Positions 24,670 to 34,044 of a stretch of DNA of 55,493 bases are shown piece by piece. The notes beneath the pieces are model-generated. The model was given only the letters and a program-made list of their open reading frames with translations. It was not told the DNA's origin and did no database searches. Origin of the DNA: Lachnospiraceae bacterium (GTDB lineage: Bacteria > Bacillota > Clostridia > Lachnospirales > Lachnospiraceae); the NCBI GenBank assembly GCA_024680055.1, contig JAILCP010000048.1, forward strand, positions 1 through 55,493, given 5' to 3'. Made by a program: the position numbers and the translations under genes. The number at the start of each line of letters is the position of its first letter. Position 1 is the stretch's first letter.

Positions 24670-27600
24670 ATGTATTTAAAAAGTTTGGAAGTACATGGTT
24701 TCAAATCCTTTGCAAACAAGATAAAGTTTGATTTTCATAATGGAATCACAGGAATTGTTGGACCTAACGGATCGGGAAAGAGTAATGTATCGGATGCGGT
24801 AAGATGGGTACTGGGAGAACAGAGAGCCCGTCAGCTTCGTGGCGCAAGTATGCAGGATGTTATTTTTGCCGGAACAGAAAACAGAAAGCCATTAAGTGCA
24901 GCCACCGTTTCCATTACGCTGGATAACAGTGATGGTGCATTGCCCATTGATTATAACGAAGTAACCGTATCAAGACGGGTATTTCGTTCCGGTGAAAGTG
25001 AATATTTAATTAACGGTACCCCATGTAGATTAAAGGATGTACATGAGTTATTTTATGATACAGGTATTGGAAGAGACGGTTATTCCATCATTGGACAGGG
25101 CCAGGTAGATAAGATTTTAAGCGGTCGTCCGGAGGAACGTCGAGAATTGTTTGACGAGGCTGCCGGAATTGTTAAGTTTAAACGTCGTAAATCCGATGCC
25201 ATTAAGAAATTGGAAAATGAGCGTGCCAATCTTACCAGAATCAATGATATTTTAAGCGAAATTGAAAAACAGCTGGATCCTTTGGAGAGACAGTCTGAAA
25301 AAGCAAAGACGTACCTGAAAAAGCGAAACGAGCTGGAAGGATACGAAGTGAATCTGTTCCTTATGGAAACCGATCGTATCAATAAAGAGCTTGAGACAAT
25401 TGATCAAAAGGGTAAAATAGCAGCCGACGAATTGAAAGAAACCGATGATGCCATTGAATCCATTAAGCATGATTATGAAAAAATGGAGAATGACATTAGC
25501 GAAATCGATAAAAAGATTGAAGAAACCAGGGACGAAATGTCAAACACCACAGTGAACAAAGGAAAACTGGAAGGTGAAATCAATTTATTAAATGAGCAGA
25601 TTCGTTCCGCTTACAATAACGATGCCCACTACGAAGACCGTAAGAATGCCCTGATTCAGGAGAGAGAAGAAAAAGTGCTCTCGAAGCAGGAATACGACAA
25701 GGAACAGGAAACACTTCAAAAGCAGGTGGATGAAACAAAGGCAAAATTGGATGAGTCCCAGGGCAAGTTACAGGAAGTACAAAAAGAAATTTCCAGATGT
25801 AACGATGAAATTGAAAAAGGGAAAAACGAGATTATTGAACTTTTAAATGCAAAGGCATCCATGAAAGCCAAGCAGCAGAAGTTCGATACCATGTTGGAGC
25901 AAATCAACATCCGAAGAGCACAGCTTAACCAGCGTCTTTTACAAAAGAAAAGCGATGAGGCGCAGCAGCTTGCCAAGCTTTCCGAATATGAAGAAGCACT
26001 GGAAAAGACTACAAAGGATATTGAAGACAAGAAGCACCAATTGCACTCTTTAAATAAAAAAAGGGGCGAGTGGGATGAAAAATTAGAGCAGGCCACCAAA
26101 GAACTGGAAAAGGCAAGCATTTCCTATCACAAGGAGCAGTCTCGTCTGGAATCTTTGAGAAACCTGGCAGAGCGCTATGACGGATACGGTAACAGCGTTC
26201 GTAAGATTATGGATCAGAAGGATTCCGAAAAGGGATTGATCGGTGTGGTTGCAGACATTATCACCGTTGATAAAAAGTATGAAACCGCCATTGAAACCGC
26301 CCTTGGAGGAAATATTCAAAATATTGTTACCAAAGATGAGGCCACTGCCAAGAGAATGGTGGAATTTTTAAAGAAAAACCGTCTTGGTAGAGCAACCTTT
26401 TTACCACTGGATGCGGTAAGCGGAAAGCCGGATGAAAAGACCCAGAAAGCCTTGGAAGAAAAGGACCTTGGTGTACTTGGCCGTGCAGATGAACTGGTAA
26501 ATACAGAGGCACAATTTGATGACATTATGGAGTACCTGCTTTGCCGTGTGATTGTGGTGGATACCATGGATAACGCCTTAAAGCTGGCAAGAAAGTACAA
26601 GTACGGTCTTCGTATTGTAACCTTAGAGGGTGAATCCTTAAACACCGGAGGATCTATTACCGGAGGTGCATTTAAGAACAACAGCAACCTCCTTGGACGA
26701 GGACGTGAGCTGGAAGAAATCAGTAAGCACATTGAGGCTCTGGAAAAACAGCGAAAAGAGTTAAAAGATCGCATTGAGGACATTAAAACCGCGAAAGGTT
26801 TTGTGGAAGAAGATAAGAAAGTGGCCACAGAAAAGCTTTCCCAATTGCAGATTGAGGCCAATACCCAGAAGTTAAATGTGGAAAATGCCAGAAAGCAAAA
26901 GGAAGAAAGCGACCACTTATATCAGGGTCTTGCAGTAGAAAATACAGAAATTGAAAGCCAAATCAGTGAAATCAATCTTGGTAAAAATAAAACCATAGAA
27001 GACTTACACACCAGTGAAGTGCGGGAAGAGGAAATCAATGAGCAGGCCAAAAAGCTTCAGGATGATTTGGAAACCCAGATGCATTACGAAGAGGAGTATG
27101 CAAAACTTGTTTCCAGTTTACAGATGGATATGGCCGGAGTTGACCAGCGAAATGGTTTTGTGATTGAAAATCAGCAGCGTGTCAAGGCAGAAATCCAAAA
27201 GATTGACAGTGAGTTGGCAGAGGTAAAAGAGGCAGCTCTTTTATCCAAAGAGGATGTGGAGCAAAAGCAAAAGAACATTGCCAGCATTCAAAAAACCATT
27301 ATGGCAGGAGATTCTGCTTATCAGGCGTTGCAGGAAAAGCTGGATGAGGCTTTGAAGCAAAAAGAAGCCATGAATCAGGACCACAAGGAATTCTTTGAAA
27401 AGAGAGAAGAATTAACCAAACGCCACAGTGATTTGGACCGCGAGGTCATTCGATTGAACTCACAAAAAGAAAAAATGGAAGAGACCATAGAATCCCTGAC
27501 CAACCACGTATGGGAGGAATATGAAGTGACCTACCATGCCGCCTTGAAACTTCGAAACGAAGAATATCAGGACAGCGTGGCGTTAAAACGTTTTATTCAG

Positions 27601-28236
27601 GCAGCCAAAGAAGAAATCAAAGGTCTTGGAGATGTAAACGTAGGTGCCATTGAAGAATACAAAGAATTATCAGAACGTTACGGTTTCTTAAACGGACAGA
27701 GAGAAGATCTTGTAAATGCAGAAGCCAACCTTGTGGAGGTCATTGATGACCTGGATGAGGGAATGCGTAAGCAGTTTATGGAGAAATTCAAAGAGATACA
27801 AAGAGAATTTGACAACGTATTCAAAGAACTGTTCGGAGGAGGAAAAGGAACCTTGGAACTGGAAGAAGAGGAAGACGTTTTGGAATGCGGCATTAACATT
27901 ACGGCGCAGCCTCCTGGAAAGAAACTTCAGAATATGATGCAGCTTTCCGGTGGAGAAAAGGCATTAACCGCCATTTGTCTGTTATTTGCAATTCAGAACT
28001 TAAAGCCATCCCCGTTCTGTTTATTGGACGAGATTGAGGCGGCTCTTGACGACAGCAACGTTACAAGGTTTGCCAAATATCTGAACAAATTGTCCAAGAA
28101 TACACAGTTCATTGCCATTACCCACCGTCGTGGAACCATGACTGCAGCAGATCGCCTTTATGGTATCACCATGCAGGAAAAAGGTGTATCCGCTCTGGTG
28201 AGTGTGAACCTGATTGAAGGGGAGCTGGAGGAATAA
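24670..28236 (+). CDS. smc: Chromosome segregation SMC ATPase
   Basis: SMC forms the ATP-driven ring that, with ScpA and ScpB, organises and segregates the chromosome. The 1188-residue protein has standard length. It has Walker A GPNGSGKS (31-38), a long first coiled coil, a globular hinge (about 510-670, with TGGSITGGAFK near its end), a second coiled coil, signature LSGGEKALTAICLLFA (about 1093) and Walker B CLLDEIEAALDDSN (about 1117). It starts 6 nt after rnc and ends 2 nt before ftsY. Confidence 0.98.
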   Translation: MYLKSLEVHGFKSFANKIKFDFHNGITGIVGPNGSGKSNVSDAVRWVLGEQRARQLRGASMQDVIFAGTENRKPLSAATVSITLDNSDGALPIDYNEVTVSRRVFRSGESEYLINGTPCRLKDVHELFYDTGIGRDGYSIIGQGQVDKILSGRPEERRELFDEAAGIVKFKRRKSDAIKKLENERANLTRINDILSEIEKQLDPLERQSEKAKTYLKKRNELEGYEVNLFLMETDRINKELETIDQKGKIAADELKETDDAIESIKHDYEKMENDISEIDKKIEETRDEMSNTTVNKGKLEGEINLLNEQIRSAYNNDAHYEDRKNALIQEREEKVLSKQEYDKEQETLQKQVDETKAKLDESQGKLQEVQKEISRCNDEIEKGKNEIIELLNAKASMKAKQQKFDTMLEQINIRRAQLNQRLLQKKSDEAQQLAKLSEYEEALEKTTKDIEDKKHQLHSLNKKRGEWDEKLEQATKELEKASISYHKEQSRLESLRNLAERYDGYGNSVRKIMDQKDSEKGLIGVVADIITVDKKYETAIETALGGNIQNIVTKDEATAKRMVEFLKKNRLGRATFLPLDAVSGKPDEKTQKALEEKDLGVLGRADELVNTEAQFDDIMEYLLCRVIVVDTMDNALKLARKYKYGLRIVTLEGESLNTGGSITGGAFKNNSNLLGRGRELEEISKHIEALEKQRKELKDRIEDIKTAKGFVEEDKKVATEKLSQLQIEANTQKLNVENARKQKEESDHLYQGLAVENTEIESQISEINLGKNKTIEDLHTSEVREEEINEQAKKLQDDLETQMHYEEEYAKLVSSLQMDMAGVDQRNGFVIENQQRVKAEIQKIDSELAEVKEAALLSKEDVEQKQKNIASIQKTIMAGDSAYQALQEKLDEALKQKEAMNQDHKEFFEKREELTKRHSDLDREVIRLNSQKEKMEETIESLTNHVWEEYEVTYHAALKLRNEEYQDSVALKRFIQAAKEEIKGLGDVNVGAIEEYKELSERYGFLNGQREDLVNAEANLVEVIDDLDEGMRKQFMEKFKEIQREFDNVFKELFGGGKGTLELEEEEDVLECGINITAQPPGKKLQNMMQLSGGEKALTAICLLFAIQNLKPSPFCLLDEIEAALDDSNVTRFAKYLNKLSKNTQFIAITHRRGTMTAADRLYGITMQEKGVSALVSVNLIEGELEE

Positions 28237-28238
28237 TC

Positions 28239-29171
28239 ATGAGTGAAGAAAAACTGGGGTTTTTTGCCAGACTGAAACAGGGCCTGACAAAAACAAGAGA
28301 CAATATTGTTTCCGGAATCGATAGTGTGTTTAACGGATTTTCCAAAATCGATGATGACTTCTATGAAGAGCTGGAAGAAATTCTCATTATGGGAGATATT
28401 GGCGTTCATGCCACAGAAGAGATTCTGGACAATTTAAAAGAAAAAGTAAAAAAGAATCACATCAAAGAACCTGCAGAGTGCAAAGAGCTTTTAATTGAAA
28501 GTATCAAAGAACAGATGCAGGTAGGTGAAATTGCATATCGCTTTGAAAATGAAACATGTGTAATGCTGGTAATCGGTGTAAATGGAGTTGGAAAAACCAC
28601 CACCATCGGAAAACTGGCGGGAAAATTCAAAGCAGACGGAAAACGTGTTATGATTGCGGCGGCGGATACTTTCCGTGCAGCAGCAGGCAGTCAGCTGGCA
28701 ACCTGGGCCAATCGTGCGGGAGTCGACATGATTGGAGGACAGGAAGGGGCAGACCCGGCATCCATTGTATACGATGCGGTGCAGTCTGCAAAAGCCAAAA
28801 AAGCAGATATTCTTTTGGTGGATACAGCGGGACGACTTCATAACAAGAAAAATCTTATGGATGAGCTGAATAAGATTTTCAGAATTTTGGAGAAGGAATA
28901 TCCGGAGGCATATCGGGAGACCCTTGTGGTTGTAGATGCAGCCACCGGACAAAATGCCTTGGCTCAGGCAAAACAATTTAATGAAGCGGCTGATATTACA
29001 GGCGTTGTTTTAACAAAGATGGACGGTTCTGCAAAGGGAGGAATTGCGGTGGCTATTCAGTCTGAGTTAGGCATACCTGTTAAGTATATTGGCGTGGGAG
29101 AAAGCATCGACGATTTGCAAAAATTTGATTCCGATCAGTTTGTGGACGCACTTTTTACCCGCGAAGATTAA
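28239..29171 (+). CDS. ftsY: Signal recognition particle receptor FtsY
   Basis: FtsY docks ribosome-SRP complexes at the membrane through GTP-dependent pairing with Ffh, which is encoded 1.7 kb downstream. The 310-residue protein shows a short charged N-terminal segment, P-loop GVNGVGKTTT (about 112-121), DTFRAAAGSQL, VDTAGRLHNKK and TKMDGSAKGG. The long acidic domain of enterobacterial FtsY is missing, as usual in Bacillota. It is coupled to smc (GGAGGAAT ribosome site inside the smc end). Confidence 0.97.
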   Translation: MSEEKLGFFARLKQGLTKTRDNIVSGIDSVFNGFSKIDDDFYEELEEILIMGDIGVHATEEILDNLKEKVKKNHIKEPAECKELLIESIKEQMQVGEIAYRFENETCVMLVIGVNGVGKTTTIGKLAGKFKADGKRVMIAAADTFRAAAGSQLATWANRAGVDMIGGQEGADPASIVYDAVQSAKAKKADILLVDTAGRLHNKKNLMDELNKIFRILEKEYPEAYRETLVVVDAATGQNALAQAKQFNEAADITGVVLTKMDGSAKGGIAVAIQSELGIPVKYIGVGESIDDLQKFDSDQFVDALFTRED

Positions 29172-29205
29172 GTGTATAGGGTATTACCAGAAGGAGGAAC
29201 AAGGT

Positions 29206-30426
29206 ATGTTTACACTGGAAAAATTTCAAGAGGCCAGTAAAATCGTAAAACAAGTTACGAACCCAACAAAACTTATGTACAGCCAGTACTTAAGTGACCA
29301 GACAGGAAATGAGGTTTATTTAAAACCGGAAAATCTTCAGAAAACCGGAGCTTACAAGCTTCGTGGAGCTTATTACAAAATCAGTACACTGTCAGATGAA
29401 GAGCGCAGCAAAGGTTTGATTGCCGCATCTGCAGGAAACCATGCACAGGGTGTTGCATACGCAGCAAAACAGTATGGCGTAAAGGCCACCATCGTTATGC
29501 CTACAACAACACCATTAATTAAAGTAAACCGTACAAAGGCCTTAGGAGCTGAGGTTGTACTTTACGGAGAGATTTACGATGAAGCATGTGCACATGCTTA
29601 CAAGTTAGCAGAAGAACACGGATACACATTTATTCACCCGTTTGATGATACAGACGTTGCAACCGGTCAGGGTACTGTTATGATGGAAATCTTCGAAGAG
29701 TTGGAAGATGTAGATATGGTACTTGTACCAATCGGTGGTGGCGGACTTGCCACAGGTATTTCATCTGCTGCAAAAGTATTGAATCCAAACATTAAAGTAA
29801 TCGGCGTGGAACCTGCAGGTGCGGCAAGCTTAAAGGCTGCTCTTGAAGCAGGAAAACCAACACCTTTGAACAAGGTTCGTACGATTGCAGACGGTACTGC
29901 AGTAAGAACCATCGGTAGCGTGGTATATCCATATTTAAAAGAGAATCTTGATTCTGTAGTAACTGTTACAGATGAAGAACTGGTAGCCAGCTTCCTTGAT
30001 GTGGTAGAAAATCACAAAATGGTAGCAGAGAACTCCGGTCTCCTTTCCGTAGCAGCAGCAAAGAACCTGGACGTAAAAGGAAAGAAAGTGGTTTGCGTTG
30101 TCAGTGGAGGAAACATGGACGTAGACACCATGTCCACAGAACTTCAGAACGGTTTACGCATGCGTGACAGAATTTTTGATGTAACTGCATTGCTTAGCGA
30201 TAACCCCGGAGTACTTGCAAAACTTGTTACCGTTATTGCAAAACACAACGGAAATGTTATGGATGTAGAGCACATTCACAACTTATCTACAGGAAAAGAA
30301 GACTCTGTACGAGTTAACATCTCCTTAAAGGCATTTGGAACCGATCATAAGAATGAAATTATTGAAGCACTTCGTGAAGAAGGCTTTAATGTAAAAGAAG
30401 GAAGAGCCGGAAACGTAGGTAACTAA
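29206..30426 (+). CDS. Threonine ammonia-lyase (threonine deaminase) with ACT domain
   Basis: This PLP enzyme deaminates threonine to 2-oxobutanoate and ammonia. The 406-residue protein has the PLP-lysine motif KTGAYKLRGAYYK near residue 46, the AASAGNHAQGVAYAAK segment, glycine loop PIGGGGLATG near 180, and a C-terminal ACT domain (about 325-400). The length fits the shorter ACT-containing form (catabolic/biosynthetic TdcB-like) rather than the 510-residue IlvA with two ACT-like modules. The start at 29206 has AAGGAGG 7 nt upstream; longer in-frame starts lie inside ftsY. A strong terminator follows. Confidence 0.93.
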   Translation: MFTLEKFQEASKIVKQVTNPTKLMYSQYLSDQTGNEVYLKPENLQKTGAYKLRGAYYKISTLSDEERSKGLIAASAGNHAQGVAYAAKQYGVKATIVMPTTTPLIKVNRTKALGAEVVLYGEIYDEACAHAYKLAEEHGYTFIHPFDDTDVATGQGTVMMEIFEELEDVDMVLVPIGGGGLATGISSAAKVLNPNIKVIGVEPAGAASLKAALEAGKPTPLNKVRTIADGTAVRTIGSVVYPYLKENLDSVVTVTDEELVASFLDVVENHKMVAENSGLLSVAAAKNLDVKGKKVVCVVSGGNMDVDTMSTELQNGLRMRDRIFDVTALLSDNPGVLAKLVTVIAKHNGNVMDVEHIHNLSTGKEDSVRVNISLKAFGTDHKNEIIEALREEGFNVKEGRAGNVGN

Positions 30427-30435
30427 AAATAATTT

Positions 30436-30473
30436 GCCGTCGTCAAGAAAAAATACTTGACGACGGCTTTTTG
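30436..30473 (+). terminator. Terminator of threonine ammonia-lyase gene
   Basis: GCCGTCGTCAAG (30436-30447) and CTTGACGACGGC (30456-30467) form a perfect 12-bp stem with an 8-nt loop and five T. Its 3' arm also contains the -35 box of the next promoter. Confidence 0.93.
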
Positions 30474-30485
30474 TTATAGTACAAT
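30457..30485 (+). promoter_or_regulatory. Promoter of the ylxM-ffh-rpsP operon
   Basis: TTGACG (30457-30462) and TACAAT (30480-30485) are 17 nt apart. The -35 box lies inside the 3' arm of the upstream terminator. Confidence 0.65.
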
Positions 30486-30532
30486 GTCCTAGTGTGATGT
30501 AAAGGAATAGACCTTGACGATGGGAGGAAGTC

Positions 30533-30889
30533 ATGAGCGCAGACATGGAAAGAATTGTAGAACAAAGTCTTTTATACGATTTCTATGGCGAATTGCTTAC
30601 GGAACATCAGCAGCAGATTTACGAAGCTGCAGTTTTTGAGGATTATTCCCTTTCAGAGATTGCCAAGGACGAAGGCATCAGCCGTCAAGGGGTACACGAC
30701 CTTTTGAAACGATGCAATAAGTCATTGGAAGAATATGAGAAGAAACTGCACCTTGTGGAGAAGTTTAAGAAAGTGAAGCAAAGTGTGGAAGGAATACAGA
30801 AGAAGGCAGAAGTCTTTAAGGAGACCAGAGAAGTTGCCTTAATCGATGAAATTGAAGGGATATCAAGAGAAATTTTAGAGGAGTTATAG
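30533..30889 (+). CDS. ylxM: YlxM family SRP-associated DNA-binding-like protein
   Basis: This 118-residue protein has a sigma-70 region 4-like helix-turn-helix: LTEHQQQIYEAAVFEDYSLS then EIAKDEGISRQGVHDLLKR, followed by a coiled C-terminal helix. YlxM is almost always encoded directly before ffh and has been reported to bind SRP and affect its GTPase cycle in streptococci. GGGAGG precedes the ATG, and ffh starts 1 nt after the stop, so they are coupled. Confidence 0.92.
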   Translation: MSADMERIVEQSLLYDFYGELLTEHQQQIYEAAVFEDYSLSEIAKDEGISRQGVHDLLKRCNKSLEEYEKKLHLVEKFKKVKQSVEGIQKKAEVFKETREVALIDEIEGISREILEEL

Positions 30890-30890
30890 T

Positions 30891-32234
30891 ATGGCATTTG
30901 ATAGCTTATCAGAAAAACTGCAAAATGTGTTTAAGTCTTTGCGAAGTAAGGGAATGCTTACGGAAGAAGATGTTAAGATAGCTCTGAAAGAAGTCAAGAT
31001 GGCATTACTTGAAGCGGATGTCAACTTCAAAGTTGTAAAGAAGTTTGTAAAGGATGTTCAGGAGAGAGCCGTAGGACAGGATGTTATGAACGGTTTGAAT
31101 CCGGGACAGACAGTAATAAAGATTGTTAACGAAGAACTGGTGAACCTGATGGGAAGCGAAACCACAGAGATTGAGCTTCGACCGGGTAAGGCAGTCACCG
31201 TAATTATGATGGTAGGTCTTCAGGGTGCAGGTAAGACAACCACATCTGCAAAACTTGCCGGAAAGATTAAGTTAAAGGGAAAGAAACCATTGCTTGTGGC
31301 CTGTGACGTCTACCGTCCGGCGGCCATCGAACAGTTGAAATTAAACGGTGAGAAGCAAGGGGTGGAAGTATTTTCCATGGGCAGCGGACACAGCCCTGTG
31401 GATATTGCCAAGGCAGCTTATGAACATGCCCAGAAGAACGGAAATACCGTTGTTTATTTAGATACTGCAGGTCGTCTTCAGGTAGATGAAGATATGATGC
31501 AGGAGCTTGTAGATATAAAGGAAGCGGTGGATGTATTCCGGACCGTGCTTGTGGTAGACGCCATGACCGGACAGGAAGCAGTGAATGTAGCTTCCACATT
31601 TGATGAAAAGGTGGGCATCGACGGTGTGGTTTTGACCAAGCTTGACGGTGACACCAGAGGTGGTGCGGCTCTTTCCATTCGTGCCGTAACCGGAAAACCG
31701 ATTTTTTATGTTGGTATGGGGGAGAAGCTTTCCGATTTGGAACAGTTTTATCCGGACCGAATGGCCAGCAGAATTCTCGGAATGGGAGATGTGCTTTCCT
31801 TAATTGAGAAAGCTGCAGAAAATATCGATCAGGAAGCCGGTCGCAAGATGGAGAAGAAGGTCAAGAAAGGTGAATTTGACTTTGAAGACTATCTTGAGTC
31901 CATGCAGCAAATGAGAAACATGGGAGGAATTTCCAGTATTCTTGGTATGTTGCCTGGTATGGGCGGCCAGATGAAACAGTTAGAAGATGCTGTGGATGAA
32001 AAGAAGATGGCCAAGACAGAGGCCATTGTGTTATCCATGACAGTGAAAGAGCGAAGAAATCCATCGATTCTTAACCCAAGCAGAAAACATCGTATTGCCA
32101 AAGGAGCCGGTGTGGACATTGCAGAGGTGAACCGCCTTGTTAAGAATTTTGAAAAAGCCAAGAAGATGATGAAGCAAATGGGCGGCATGATGGGTGGCAA
32201 AGGTAAAAGAGGAAGAATGAATTTTCCTTTTTAA
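30891..32234 (+). CDS. ffh: Signal recognition particle GTPase Ffh
   Basis: Ffh binds signal sequences of nascent membrane proteins with the SRP RNA and delivers them to FtsY. The 447-residue protein has an N domain, P-loop [14 protein letters not shown] (about 109-122), [34 protein letters not shown], and a Met-rich M domain (about 300-440) that includes [13 protein letters not shown]. It ends in the basic [10 protein letters not shown]. The SRP RNA gene is not in this window. Confidence 0.98.
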   Translation: MAFDSLSEKLQNVFKSLRSKGMLTEEDVKIALKEVKMALLEADVNFKVVKKFVKDVQERAVGQDVMNGLNPGQTVIKIVNEELVNLMGSETTEIELRPGKAVTVIMMVGLQGAGKTTTSAKLAGKIKLKGKKPLLVACDVYRPAAIEQLKLNGEKQGVEVFSMGSGHSPVDIAKAAYEHAQKNGNTVVYLDTAGRLQVDEDMMQELVDIKEAVDVFRTVLVVDAMTGQEAVNVASTFDEKVGIDGVVLTKLDGDTRGGAALSIRAVTGKPIFYVGMGEKLSDLEQFYPDRMASRILGMGDVLSLIEKAAENIDQEAGRKMEKKVKKGEFDFEDYLESMQQMRNMGGISSILGMLPGMGGQMKQLEDAVDEKKMAKTEAIVLSMTVKERRNPSILNPSRKHRIAKGAGVDIAEVNRLVKNFEKAKKMMKQMGGMMGGKGKRGRMNFPF

Positions 32235-32272
32235 TACAAAATCAGAATAATAATTCAGGAGGTGAATTGAAC

Positions 32273-32515
32273 ATGTTAAAAATCAGATTAAGAAGAATGG
32301 GACAGAAAAAGGCTCCTTTCTATAGAATCGTAGTTGCTGATGCAAGATCTCCAAGAGACGGAAGATTCGTAGATGAGATTGGAACATATGATCCGACTAA
32401 GGACCCAAGTGAATTCCATGTTGACGAGGAAGCTGCTAAGAAATGGTTAGCTGACGGAGCACAGCCTACAGAGCAGGTTGGAAAGATTTTAAAAGCAGCC
32501 GGAATTACTAAATAA
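32273..32515 (+). CDS. rpsP: 30S ribosomal protein S16
   Basis: The 80-residue product begins [20 protein letters not shown], the invariant S16 opening, and has [21 protein letters not shown]16 binds 16S rRNA early in 30S assembly. The ATG at 32273 lies 8 nt after a perfect AGGAGGTG; the in-frame TTG six bases before it is too close to that site. It is first in the S16-KhpA-RimM-TrmD group. Confidence 0.98.
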   Translation: MLKIRLRRMGQKKAPFYRIVVADARSPRDGRFVDEIGTYDPTKDPSEFHVDEEAAKKWLADGAQPTEQVGKILKAAGITK

Positions 32516-32535
32516 GGGAACGCGAGGTGTATAAG

Positions 32536-32763
32536 GTGAAAGAACTTGTAGAAGTTATTGCAAAAGCTCTCGTAGACAGCCCGGATGAAGTGGTTGTCAC
32601 TGAGAAAAGAAGCGAGAAAGCAATTGTTATTGAATTGCACGTTGCTTCTTCCGATATGGGTAAAGTGATCGGAAAACAGGGCCGAATCGCCAAAGCAATC
32701 CGTTCCGTTGTGAAAGCAGCAGCAACAAAGGAAGATAGAAAAGTTATTGTAGACATCGTGTAA
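32536..32763 (+). CDS. khpA: KH-domain RNA-binding protein KhpA
   Basis: The 75-residue protein is a single KH domain with the GxxG loop in VIGKQGRIAKAIRSVVKAAA. KhpA pairs with KhpB/EloR in Bacillota to bind RNA and affect cell elongation. A GTG at 32536 is chosen: GAGGTG lies 6 nt upstream and the protein then begins MKELVEVIAKALVDSPDEV as in homologues. Another in-frame GTG at 32527 overlaps the ribosome site. It lies 20 nt after rpsP, its usual position. Confidence 0.95.
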   Translation: MKELVEVIAKALVDSPDEVVVTEKRSEKAIVIELHVASSDMGKVIGKQGRIAKAIRSVVKAAATKEDRKVIVDIV

Positions 32764-32773
32764 TGAATTGCGA

Positions 32774-32800
32774 GGCTGCCTTTTTGGGCAGCCCTTTGTT
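32774..32800 (+). terminator. Weak terminator or attenuator between khpA and rimM
   Basis: GGCTGCC (32774-32780) and GGCAGCC (32787-32793) form a 7-bp GC-rich stem with a 6-nt loop. The tail CTTTGTTGT is broken by G, so it probably only reduces expression of rimM-trmD relative to rpsP. Confidence 0.55.
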
Positions 32801-32824
32801 GTCTATAAACACAAGGATGAGAAG

Positions 32825-33340
32825 ATGGAAGAATTTTTCAGAGTAGGAGTATTTTCCAGCACCCACGGTGTGCATGGAGAATTTAAGGTGTTCCCAACCA
32901 CAGATGATGTAAGACGTTTTGACGATTTAGACAGCATCATTATGGAAAAGGGAAACAAGAGATTTACCGCTAAAATAGAAAACGTAAAATATTTTAAGCA
33001 ATTTGCAATTTTGAAAATAGAAGGTTACGATACCTTAAACGATATAGAGCCCTTAAAGGGAAGCGAGCTTTGGATCACCAGAGAGCAGGCAGAGGACAAT
33101 CTTGCAGAGGATGAGTACTTTATTGCGGATATTATCGGTGCCAAAGTGTTACTGGAAGATAAAACGGAATTTGGCGTTTTAAAAGACGTGATTTTAACCG
33201 GTGCCAACGATGTGTATGAGGTGGTGGACAAGAACGGGAAGGAATGGTACCTTCCGGTGATTGATGACTGCGTAAAAGACGTGAATGTGGAAGACGGGGA
33301 AATTACGGTGTGCCTTTTACCGGGTCTGGAGGATTTGTAG
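32825..33340 (+). CDS. rimM: 16S rRNA processing protein RimM
   Basis: RimM assists maturation of the 30S head domain around S19. The 171-residue protein has the N-terminal RimM barrel (RVGVFSSTHGVHGEFKVFP, residues 5-23) and a C-terminal PRC-barrel with GKEWYLPVIDDCVKDVNV. The ATG at 32825 starts the conserved fold. Its TAG stop shares one base with the GTG of trmD, so the two are translationally coupled. Confidence 0.96.
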   Translation: MEEFFRVGVFSSTHGVHGEFKVFPTTDDVRRFDDLDSIIMEKGNKRFTAKIENVKYFKQFAILKIEGYDTLNDIEPLKGSELWITREQAEDNLAEDEYFIADIIGAKVLLEDKTEFGVLKDVILTGANDVYEVVDKNGKEWYLPVIDDCVKDVNVEDGEITVCLLPGLEDL

Positions 33341-34041
33341 TGGTACATTTTTATGTTTTAACATTATTTCCGGACATGGTAATGGATGGGTTGAATACCA
33401 GTGTCATCGGTCGGGCCATTCAAAATGGTATTATTGATATTGAAGCTGTGAATATTCGTGATTATACCACCAACAAGCATAAAAAGGTGGACGATTACCC
33501 ATATGGCGGTGGAGCCGGAATGGTGATGCAGGCGCAGCCCATATACGATGCCTATATGTCCATTGTGAACAGAATCGGTAAGAGACCAAGAACCATTTAT
33601 TTAACCCCTCAAGGCAGTGTGTTTAAGCAAAGTCTTGCCAAAGAATTTGCCCTGGAAGAAGATCTGATTTTTCTTTGCGGACATTACGAAGGGGTGGATG
33701 AGCGGGTCCTTGAAGAAATTGTAACGGATTACGTATCCATAGGAGACTACGTGTTAACAGGAGGAGAGCTTCCGGCAATGGTAATGGTGGATGCCATTTC
33801 CCGAATGGTGCCGGGGGTTTTAACCAATCAGGAATCCGGAGAGACGGAGAGCTTTTACAATTATTTGTTGGAATATCCACAGTATTCAAGACCGGAAGAG
33901 TGGAATGGGAAAAAGGTTCCACAGGTTTTATTGTCCGGTCATCATAAGAATATAGCAGCATGGCGTTTGGAACAGTCTATTGAAAGAACCAAAGAACATA
34001 GACCTGATTTATATGAGAAATATCTTGAACAAGAGGATTAA
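33340..34041 (+). CDS. trmD: tRNA (guanine-N1)-methyltransferase
   Basis: TrmD makes m1G37 in tRNAs that read CNN codons, preventing frameshifts, using S-adenosylmethionine. The 233-residue SPOUT enzyme starts FYVLTLFPDMV and has YPYGGGAGMVMQ, the trefoil knot segments LTPQGSVFKQ, CGHYEGVDERV and DYVLTGGELP. The GTG start at 33340 lies 7 nt after GGAGG and overlaps the rimM stop by one base. An HD-GYP regulator gene follows after 3 nt where rplS is normally found. Confidence 0.97.
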   Translation: MVHFYVLTLFPDMVMDGLNTSVIGRAIQNGIIDIEAVNIRDYTTNKHKKVDDYPYGGGAGMVMQAQPIYDAYMSIVNRIGKRPRTIYLTPQGSVFKQSLAKEFALEEDLIFLCGHYEGVDERVLEEIVTDYVSIGDYVLTGGELPAMVMVDAISRMVPGVLTNQESGETESFYNYLLEYPQYSRPEEWNGKKVPQVLLSGHHKNIAAWRLEQSIERTKEHRPDLYEKYLEQED

Positions 34042-34044
34042 ATC

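Noticed and set aside
29172-29205. T-box or other amino-acid riboswitch ahead of threonine ammonia-lyase
   Set aside because: The gap to ftsY is only 34 nt and holds no such structure.
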